A stretch of 64,000 nt of DNA. Source: Phycisphaerae bacterium. Lineage in GTDB: Bacteria; Planctomycetota; Phycisphaerae; Phycisphaerales; UBA1924. Location: contig JAUIES010000003.1 in NCBI GenBank assembly GCA_030429705.1, forward strand, positions 372,001 through 436,000, given 5' to 3'. Positions 16,945-23,910 of this stretch are shown piece by piece. Numbering within the stretch: the first letter of the stretch is position 1; each line of letters begins with the position of its first letter. Under the pieces are notes generated by a model, which was not told the origin of the DNA, made no database searches, and saw nothing but the letters and a program-made list of their open reading frames with translations. The position numbers and the translations under genes were made by a program.

Positions 16945-19557
16945 GTGACAACCAGTGAGATTATTCGTTCGTGCTCAACGGTTCGCCCGTATGTCACCAT
17001 CACTTCACTCGTCGCAACTTTGGCTGCGGGTGTGGTTGGGTGCGCTCCCTCGTTGGATCGTGCGGACCAGGCATCGAGCGTTGGGTCAGAGCATCCGGCA
17101 TCGATCGAGGTGCCTGTCGCGAGCACCAAAGGTCGATTCGATGCTTCGTTCTACGAAGCGCAGGTCCGTGAGATCGGTGCGCCTTTGACCTGGGCTCAGA
17201 CCGCCGGCTCGACGGTGACCGCGATCGAGTCACAGCGTGCCCTTGCTGAGGCGACTCGAGTTCGGGCGGCTGCGGATCACGCTGCTGCCTTGGCTGAAGC
17301 CAATCGACTGCTTGCGGGCGCGATGAGTTCTTTTGAAACGCAGAGTGCCGCCACGCGTCGCATCCGTGCGAACGCTGAGCATGGGTATACGGCTGCCGAG
17401 CGCACGCTGGCTGCAGAAGAAGCCGCATTCCAGGCCGAGCACCAGGCATCACTGCAAGCTGCTCAGGCTCAACTGAAAGCGGCCCAGGAGCGGGCTGAGG
17501 CGCTTCGTGAGCAGGCGACGAGTCGATACGCCGAAGCGATGGCCGAACACGAGCGCATGCTTGCCGACGCGGATGCATATGTCGATCGCACGCAGGCCAC
17601 GATCGCTCAGATTCGGGAATCTGCGGGTGCTGCTCTTGCCCGCGCCGAAGCCGAAGCAAACGCGCTGCGTGTTCGCGCTCAAACGCGTCACGAGGCGGCG
17701 CTCGCCCATTGGAACACCGTGGACGATCAGGTCGATTCGACGCGTGAGTGGGCCGAAACACGCTACGAGGCGTTGATGCGTGAAGCAACCGCTGTGCGCG
17801 AACAGTCTATGGCCGAGGTTGAGCGTCTGCACGCGCAAGCGTCGGAAATTCTCGGTTTCGACCTCGACGAACGATACACCGCGGCCGTGACAACCGCTGA
17901 GTCTGCGTTTGCCGAGGCCCAGTCGAAGGTCGACGCGATGCGTGACAGCACCACAACGGAGTTGCTTGCGTATGCGGCTGACTACACGACTGACAGAAAG
18001 AATGCACGCGCTCGGCTTGAACGCGACGAGATGACCTATGAAGCCGAACTTATTCGTATTGAGTCTGACCAGCGTGTCGCTGCGGCGCAGGCGTCGATCA
18101 ATGCTGCACGGGCTCAAGAACTCGTGCACGATGCGCAAGCACGATTCGTGTCTGAGATCGCAAACGCGATGGGGGGGACGACCTACGCTGAGCGTTCGCA
18201 GGCGTTTGGCGAAGCGCAGCAATGGGCGCAATCCATCGCGGCAGGTGATGCGGCAACTGCATCGCCGACTTCAATTGACACGAGCGATCCGGCGTTGGCC
18301 GAGTCCATGCATGCGTTCGTGTCTCAACTGGCCCAGGCGAAGTCGTTGCAAGAACAGGCTGCGGCCGAGCGTGAGCGGTCGATTGCGGACGCTCAGTCAA
18401 GGCGATCCCAGATCGAGGTCTGGTGGAACGAGTCACGGGCCGCAACCGAGGCAGCGATCGAGGGGATCACGCATGCGGAGATGTGCACGATCGAGACGAT
18501 GCGTCAGCGTCTTGCCGATGCGGAAGAACTGGACTCCAAGGCTGCGATGGTGCTCGAAGAGGCGCAGCGTGAAGCCGATGCCGCGCGGACGGTTGCTGAT
18601 TCGAAGCGAACTGGACTGCTGCGTGAAGCCGAGCATATCGAACTGACGGCAGTCGAGCGTGCAGAAGCGTTGGTCGCGCAGGCTCAATCTGCCAAGGCAG
18701 AGGGCGAAGAAGCGATCGCACGGTTGATGAGTACGGGTGAAGCATCGTTGGCCGAGGCGCAGGCTGCTGCCAAGGCGCTCGAAGCGCAGGCCGCTCAGTT
18801 ACTCGCCGAAGCGACAGCCGAATCAGCATCGTTGATCGCGATGGCCGATGCTTCGGCGGCTTTGATCGAGCCTGAGTATCAGCTGCGCCAAGCCGAAGCC
18901 GAGCGTGTGCGAACCGTCGCCGAGACCGAGCACGCCGAGTCATTGCAAGCGGCTCAATCGCTCGCGATGGTTGCCCATGCGACTTCAGAAGAGACACTCG
19001 CCGATCTCTCGGTCGAAGTGGAGCAGTTCAACACAGCGATGACCGCCAAGTATCAGCATGCGTCGTCCGCTCGAGATGCGGGATTGGCTGAGGCCGAGCG
19101 CGTCTTGGCCGAAGCGACGACCGGGTATGCATCATTCCAGGCTGACGATGCGGCCCGACGGGCTGAGGCTGAAGCCGTGGAGCAGGCACTGTTGGCGTTT
19201 GCTGAAGAGCGACACGCCGTCGCGGACGCGCAAGATGCTGCGGTCTTTGCAGACTTCAGTTCCAAACTCGCCGTTTTGCAGGCGGATCGTGAGCGGTCAT
19301 TTGCGGATGCGTATTTCAGAGCCTTCCTTGCCAAAGCGAACATGACACCAGAAGACATGCGTCGCTATGTGGCTGCTGCCGACGCAGCGCTCGGTCGATT
19401 GCGCTCCGCATCAACATCGAACACAACACAACCGAACCAGTTTGAGGCATCGGCATCGGTAGCAGTTGAAGAAGACGCAGGTGGGGTCGAGTTGCTCCGC
19501 GTCGACAGCATGTCGGCCAATGGGATCGCGACTGTACCGACGGACGGCGATCAGTAA
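16945..19557 (+). CDS. Giant Ala/Glu-rich coiled-coil lipoprotein
   Basis: Protein of about 870 residues. GTG 16945 is chosen because GGAGG lies 8 bases upstream and because a lipoprotein signal then follows (LVATLAAGVVGC, lipid-accepting Cys near 33). From about residue 90 to 790 it is almost entirely charged and alanine-rich helix, with recurring units of the type AEAxR, EAQ, AQAxA and LAEA that predict one very long alpha-helical coiled coil. Breaks occur near 430-450 (MGGTTYAERSQAFGE) and 460-490. The C-terminus holds MTPEDMRRYVAAADAALGRL and a Ser/Thr-rich tail. A lipid-anchored rod of this length could span the periplasm and tie envelope layers together, similar in concept to Lpp or TolA-type spacers. 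I recognise no family. A strong terminator follows. Confidence 0.8.
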   Translation: MTTSEIIRSCSTVRPYVTITSLVATLAAGVVGCAPSLDRADQASSVGSEHPASIEVPVASTKGRFDASFYEAQVREIGAPLTWAQTAGSTVTAIESQRALAEATRVRAAADHAAALAEANRLLAGAMSSFETQSAATRRIRANAEHGYTAAERTLAAEEAAFQAEHQASLQAAQAQLKAAQERAEALREQATSRYAEAMAEHERMLADADAYVDRTQATIAQIRESAGAALARAEAEANALRVRAQTRHEAALAHWNTVDDQVDSTREWAETRYEALMREATAVREQSMAEVERLHAQASEILGFDLDERYTAAVTTAESAFAEAQSKVDAMRDSTTTELLAYAADYTTDRKNARARLERDEMTYEAELIRIESDQRVAAAQASINAARAQELVHDAQARFVSEIANAMGGTTYAERSQAFGEAQQWAQSIAAGDAATASPTSIDTSDPALAESMHAFVSQLAQAKSLQEQAAAERERSIADAQSRRSQIEVWWNESRAATEAAIEGITHAEMCTIETMRQRLADAEELDSKAAMVLEEAQREADAARTVADSKRTGLLREAEHIELTAVERAEALVAQAQSAKAEGEEAIARLMSTGEASLAEAQAAAKALEAQAAQLLAEATAESASLIAMADASAALIEPEYQLRQAEAERVRTVAETEHAESLQAAQSLAMVAHATSEETLADLSVEVEQFNTAMTAKYQHASSARDAGLAEAERVLAEATTGYASFQADDAARRAEAEAVEQALLAFAEERHAVADAQDAAVFADFSSKLAVLQADRERSFADAYFRAFLAKANMTPEDMRRYVAAADAALGRLRSASTSNTTQPNQFEASASVAVEEDAGGVELLRVDSMSANGIATVPTDGDQ

Positions 19558-19582
19558 AAACCTATTGACTGACAAGTTGATG

Positions 19583-19614
19583 GCAGCGGACCGGTCAAGC
19601 CGGTCCGCTGCTTT
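19583..19614 (+). terminator. Strong hairpin terminator after the coiled-coil lipoprotein gene
   Basis: A perfect 12-bp stem (GCAGCGGACCGG with CCGGTCCGCTGC, 5-base loop) lies 26 bases after the stop codon, followed by a short TTT. It lies between two convergent genes. Confidence 0.75.
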
Positions 19615-19647
19615 GCCTCTTCGTGAATATGTTGATTCGCTTCGAGA

Positions 19648-21495
19648 CTACCGACGAGCAGCGACCGGTGTCACGACCGGGCTCACATAGCCGTCGAGGT
19701 CATATGACCGAACGCCAAAGAACCAGTTGTCCTTGCTCAGGTCGATGGTCGCTTCGAGTTCGAGTCCGACATCCTGCACCCGACTCCACTCGGTCGAATC
19801 TGTCGCACGCCACACGACTTGGTAGCCGGCAACATCCGGTTCGGGCACCGCATCCCATCGCAGGGTCGTGTCATTCGACAACTGCGCGACCAGCATCCGC
19901 GCGTTCGCGGGTGGAGACGGGGCGTTCGCGAGCGAGACAATCGCAGCCGCGTTCAGTCGCGTGACATCGGCGAGGTACTCCGGGTCGACAAACTCTGGAA
20001 GGTCGCCGAACTCGACACCGTCTTCGACGCGCACATCCTGATGTTGCTTGGTGTAGTCTTCGTACACCTCGACAAATCGAACGGCTGAAAATCCGACTTC
20101 GTTGAAGGCTGTGTGATCTCCCCCCCTTAAGAATCGGTCCGGTCGATAGATCAGGCGCGGCTGTACGGTCGTTTGAAATGTTCGTGCAACTTCAGCAATG
20201 TACCGGGCAAGTTGCCGGGACGGCGAGTCCGATTCGGTGGCATACTGGCGGATGGTGCGCAGCGCCCGTACGCTGTTCTCGTTGTCCTGAAACAACACGG
20301 CTGGGAGGCCCTCGCTGAACAGCCTGACCTCATCTGGGGCGTGGAGCCCGTTCGGTCCGGCAGGGTCACCGATGGTGTCGTTGTTGAAGACTGCAGTGAC
20401 ATTGGCACCTGCGGCTGCGAGATCGCGTGCGTGTGCGCGCGCACCGTACAGCCCTTGTTCTTCACCGGCGGTGGCCATGAGAACAACGGTCGATTCGAGT
20501 CGTTCCTTGGCAAAAACGCGAGCCAGTTCGATGAGGGCGGCGACACCCGATGCGTCGTCGTTGGCGCCGGGGGCGTCGCTGGATGAATCCATCGCGCTGC
20601 TTGCCCGACTGTCATAGTGGCCGAGGACATAAATCAAGCGGTCACGCGATTCGGGCATCGAACCTGGAACGGTGCAGAGTACATTGACAACTTCGACGGG
20701 TTCGAGAATCCGTCGGCCATCGGGTTCAACCGTGTGTGCGTCAAACTCAACACGCAGCGTCAGATCGCCGGTTCGACCGGACCCGACTTGTGCATCCTCG
20801 AACGACTGCTTCAGCCAGCGACGGGCTGCACCGATACCGCGTTCGTCAGAGTCTGTCTCAGACATCGTGTGCCGTGTGCCAAACTCGGCCAAGGTGAACA
20901 CCGAATCACGGAGTCTGTCCGCATCAATCCGGTCGGCGATCATCGTCGGGTCCTGTTGAATCATGCGGCGGACCGCTTCGGCCATGCCGCTCCCCATCCC
21001 GAGTGAGAACCCCTCCCGGAGCGCTATTCCGAGATCAACACGGTCAATGAGTGCCTTGTGGGCAGCGATCATCGCTGCACCGCGACTGCCACTTCGGCAA
21101 TGAACGAGGATGGGGCCCTTCACATCGCGGACTGCTTCGTCAAATGCCCGGACGGCTTCGGCAGAAAAACTGGCGCTCTCGACGGGAATGGATGCATATC
21201 CAAGCCCGACCGCATTTGCCTCGGCCTGCTCATCGAATGGCACAGACTCCATTTCGGCCTCTCGCCGCAGGTTCACAACAAACGCGCCGCCCATGTCAGC
21301 GAAGGCTCGCAAGCCTGCGATATCCGGTTGGCCGGCGATAAAGAAAAAACCGGTGCTTCGTGCAGCGTCGACTTCACTCCACCCTGCGGGAGCGACTGGC
21401 GGCGGTGGGGGCGGGTTCAAAATGCTCGATTGAGCAGCCGCAACGCCGCAAAGAAGACCTAGCCCAAGGGCTCCGATATGAAGTGGATTCTGCAT
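19648..21495 (-). CDS. Secreted fusion: phosphatase-like domain + M28 metallopeptidase + Fn3-like domain
   Basis: Exported protein of 615 residues with a signal peptide ending near GVAAAQ. Residues 40-165 resemble the DUF442/beta-lactamase-hydrolase-like phosphatase domain: GQPDIAGLRAFADMG, then HCRSGSRG with the active cysteine near 133. As in that family, the Arg follows at C-x4-R rather than the classic C-x5-R. Residues 185-525 are an M28 aminopeptidase with a full two-zinc site: GHYDSR (His 293), GANDDASG (Asp 313), AGEEQG (Glu 345, 346), NNDTIGD (Asp 373) and GGDHTAF (His 461). Residues 527-613 look like a fibronectin type III domain. The M28 part is well supported and probably hydrolyses peptides outside the cytoplasm; the phosphatase activity is inferred and may be vestigial. 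Confidence 0.85.
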   Translation of the reverse strand: MQNPLHIGALGLGLLCGVAAAQSSILNPPPPPPVAPAGWSEVDAARSTGFFFIAGQPDIAGLRAFADMGGAFVVNLRREAEMESVPFDEQAEANAVGLGYASIPVESASFSAEAVRAFDEAVRDVKGPILVHCRSGSRGAAMIAAHKALIDRVDLGIALREGFSLGMGSGMAEAVRRMIQQDPTMIADRIDADRLRDSVFTLAEFGTRHTMSETDSDERGIGAARRWLKQSFEDAQVGSGRTGDLTLRVEFDAHTVEPDGRRILEPVEVVNVLCTVPGSMPESRDRLIYVLGHYDSRASSAMDSSSDAPGANDDASGVAALIELARVFAKERLESTVVLMATAGEEQGLYGARAHARDLAAAGANVTAVFNNDTIGDPAGPNGLHAPDEVRLFSEGLPAVLFQDNENSVRALRTIRQYATESDSPSRQLARYIAEVARTFQTTVQPRLIYRPDRFLRGGDHTAFNEVGFSAVRFVEVYEDYTKQHQDVRVEDGVEFGDLPEFVDPEYLADVTRLNAAAIVSLANAPSPPANARMLVAQLSNDTTLRWDAVPEPDVAGYQVVWRATDSTEWSRVQDVGLELEATIDLSKDNWFFGVRSYDLDGYVSPVVTPVAARR

Positions 21496-21527
21496 GAACC
21501 CATGGTATCGTGGAAGTCACTGGTCGC

Positions 21528-22982
21528 CTAGCCGGCGCGTCGATCATCGTGGTCGTCGATACCGAGTTGTTTCATTTTTTTGTACAGCGTTGTTCTGTTG
21601 ATCGCGAGATCATCCGCCGTTTGCTGTCGATTCCAGTCGTTTGCCCGTAGAGCCTTGAGCAAGATTCGTCGCTCAGGGTCCCGAATCGCTTCGACGAGCG
21701 GCATCGGGACCCACGGGCCTTCGTCATCGTGCGATGTGTTGTGAGTTGCACCAAAAGCCTTCAAAAGCCCCTGGTCACGCCCATCAATCACATGCGGAGG
21801 CAGGTCTGTCAGTTCAATCACCGGCGATCTTGTCAGCACAGCTGCCCGTTCGATGATGTTCTGGAGTTCACGCACATTCCCGGGGAATGCATACCGACGA
21901 AGTGATTCGAGCGCTTCTTCGCTGAAGCCTGTCAGTTCTCGACCGAGTTGTGCTGCGTGCACGCCAAGAAAGTGATTTGCCAGTGCCGGGATGTCGCTGA
22001 CGCGTTCACGCAGTGGCGGCAGTTCGATTTTGACGACATTGATCCGGTAGTACAGATCCTGACGAAACGCGCCGGAAGCGACAAGTTGTTCGAGCGGTTG
22101 ATTGCTCGCGAGGATCACGCGCGCATCGACCTCGATGGTTTCGCCTGAACCAACTGGTTCAAATCGCCGTTCCTGCAAAACACGGAGCAGTTTCAGTTGC
22201 ATGCCCGGGCTTGCGCTATTGATTTCGTCGAGGAAAATGGTGCCGCCGTCGGCAGCGAGGAACCGACCGGTCTTGTCGGCGTGCGCTCCTGTAAATGCAC
22301 CGCGGACATGGCCGAACAGTTCACTCTCGAGCAGCGTTTCTGGTATCGATCCGCAACTGATCTCGACAAACGGTTTCTCTCGTCGCGGGCTTCGCTGGTG
22401 GATCGCGCCCGCGATGAGGCTCTTGCCCGTTCCACTCTCGCCGGTCATGAGGACAGTTGTCTTGCTGGGTGCGACGGCTTCGACCAGTTCGTAGATGCGT
22501 TGCATCCGATGGTCCGAGCCGACGATGCCGCCGAGTCCATATTTTCCGTCGAGCCGTTGTTTGAGCGATCGGTTTTCCTGTAGCAGTTTCTGCTGACGCG
22601 TCGCTCGTTCGAGCGCGAGGCGCAGTTCTTCGTCGATGACCGGCTTGGTGAGGTAGTCGACAGCACCAAGCCGGAGCGCTTCGACCGCAGACTCAATGGT
22701 GCCATACCCGGTCAGCATGATGACGACAACAGAGGGGAATCGTTTGCCGATCTCGCGCAGCAGTTCCACGCCATTCATCCCGGGCATGGACACATCTGTC
22801 ATGACGATGCCGAAAGGCTGCGTTTCTCCGCTCGACGCATTATCTTCGGCCTGTGTGATTGTCGCCAGGGCTTCTTCACCGTTGTAGGCGCTCGCTGCAT
22901 CAAACCCGTCTTGTGTCAGGTATTCTCGCAGCGAATCGGCCACGATCGGGTCATCATCGACAACCAGTATGCGCACACTCAT
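21528..22982 (-). CDS. Sigma-54-dependent response regulator (NtrC family)
   Basis: Protein of about 484 residues with three domains in the standard order. A receiver domain has the phospho-acceptor Asp near 63 (IVMTDVSMPG). The AAA+ domain shows Walker A GESGTGKS, the sigma-54-contacting GAFTGA loop and Walker B TIFLDEINSAS. A C-terminal Fis-type helix-turn-helix follows (RQQTADDLAINRTTLYKKM). ATG 22982 is used because it overlaps the stop codon of the upstream kinase by 4 bases (ATGA); an upstream in-frame start would lie inside the kinase gene. The pair forms a two-component system activating RpoN promoters. No sigma-54 promoter sequence was recognised nearby, so targets are unknown. Confidence 0.93.
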   Translation of the reverse strand: MSVRILVVDDDPIVADSLREYLTQDGFDAASAYNGEEALATITQAEDNASSGETQPFGIVMTDVSMPGMNGVELLREIGKRFPSVVVIMLTGYGTIESAVEALRLGAVDYLTKPVIDEELRLALERATRQQKLLQENRSLKQRLDGKYGLGGIVGSDHRMQRIYELVEAVAPSKTTVLMTGESGTGKSLIAGAIHQRSPRREKPFVEISCGSIPETLLESELFGHVRGAFTGAHADKTGRFLAADGGTIFLDEINSASPGMQLKLLRVLQERRFEPVGSGETIEVDARVILASNQPLEQLVASGAFRQDLYYRINVVKIELPPLRERVSDIPALANHFLGVHAAQLGRELTGFSEEALESLRRYAFPGNVRELQNIIERAAVLTRSPVIELTDLPPHVIDGRDQGLLKAFGATHNTSHDDEGPWVPMPLVEAIRDPERRILLKALRANDWNRQQTADDLAINRTTLYKKMKQLGIDDHDDRRAG

Positions 22983-23800
22983 GCGTCGCCACCAATCGAT
23001 GTATCGCCGTTGTCGGGTTCCGGGCAACTGATTCGGAAGACAGCGCCGGGTCGATGCGGGTCGGTCGAGTCCGGCTGTCCGGTCAATGCGATGGTGCCGC
23101 CGAGTTCTTCGATCACACTGCGACAGACGGCGAGCCCTACGCCGCGAAGCCCCGGTTTGGTTGAATACCCCGGCTCGAAGACCTGCCTGGGTGTGACGAC
23201 CGCCGGCACACCGACACCATCATCCTGAATCTCGATTTCGATCTGTCGTCGTCGATCGGTCAAGACATCGCCGACGGTACCCACGACTCGAATAACCCCC
23301 CCGGGTCTTGATGCCTGGGCTTGCTCGATCGAATCGATGGCGTTGCACAACCCGTTGAGAACCACGCTGTACAGAGCGCCGCAAGGGATGGTCCCGAAAG
23401 CGGCTTGCAAGTCGATCCTGAGTTCAATGCCAAACTCATCTGCGCGGGGCCGGAGGACTTCGACTGCGTGAGCAATCGCGTCCGCGAGGCTCGTACCGAG
23501 CGCTCGACCAAGGATCGGTGACCCGAGCGACAGATGTCGGCTCTGCAGCGCGACATTGACCAGGTCCGCCATGCGAACCAAAGCCGTCCGAACGGTGTCG
23601 AGTTGTTGCCTGGCCTGTTCGACGGGGTCTGTCTCGGTCTTGGACAGATTCCGATCGGCCAAAGTCAGCCAGCGGATCGATCCATCGAGCAGACTGCTCA
23701 GTTCGTGCGCCAGTTTCGTCACTTCGTCAGCGGCTTGCCCGCTCGCTCGCGCAGTGGGATTCGGTGTCAGCGCATCGCTGTTGTCGTCTTGGTGCGTCAT
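22979..23800 (-). CDS. Soluble sensor histidine kinase
   Basis: Protein of 273 residues. There is a DHp-like helix with a candidate phosphorylated His near 32 (KLAHELSSLLDG), then a catalytic ATPase domain with N box NGLCNAIDS, G1 DDGVGVP and G2 GLRGVGLAVC. No transmembrane segment or separate sensor domain is present, so it is cytoplasmic and must receive its signal through a partner or through the unusually short N-terminus. Translational coupling (ATGA) to the NtrC-type regulator identifies that protein as its partner. ileS lies 110 bases upstream on the same strand, so readthrough is possible. Confidence 0.88.
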   Translation of the reverse strand: MTHQDDNSDALTPNPTARASGQAADEVTKLAHELSSLLDGSIRWLTLADRNLSKTETDPVEQARQQLDTVRTALVRMADLVNVALQSRHLSLGSPILGRALGTSLADAIAHAVEVLRPRADEFGIELRIDLQAAFGTIPCGALYSVVLNGLCNAIDSIEQAQASRPGGVIRVVGTVGDVLTDRRRQIEIEIQDDGVGVPAVVTPRQVFEPGYSTKPGLRGVGLAVCRSVIEELGGTIALTGQPDSTDPHRPGAVFRISCPEPDNGDTSIGGDA

Positions 23801-23910
23801 CGTGTTGTTTCATCGACATCCCCGCGCCACAACTGAAAACGAATGATGCGTGTACGCAACCAATGGCTGAGCACGCATGTTGTGCGCGTGCGACATGTTG
23901 CAACCCGGCT

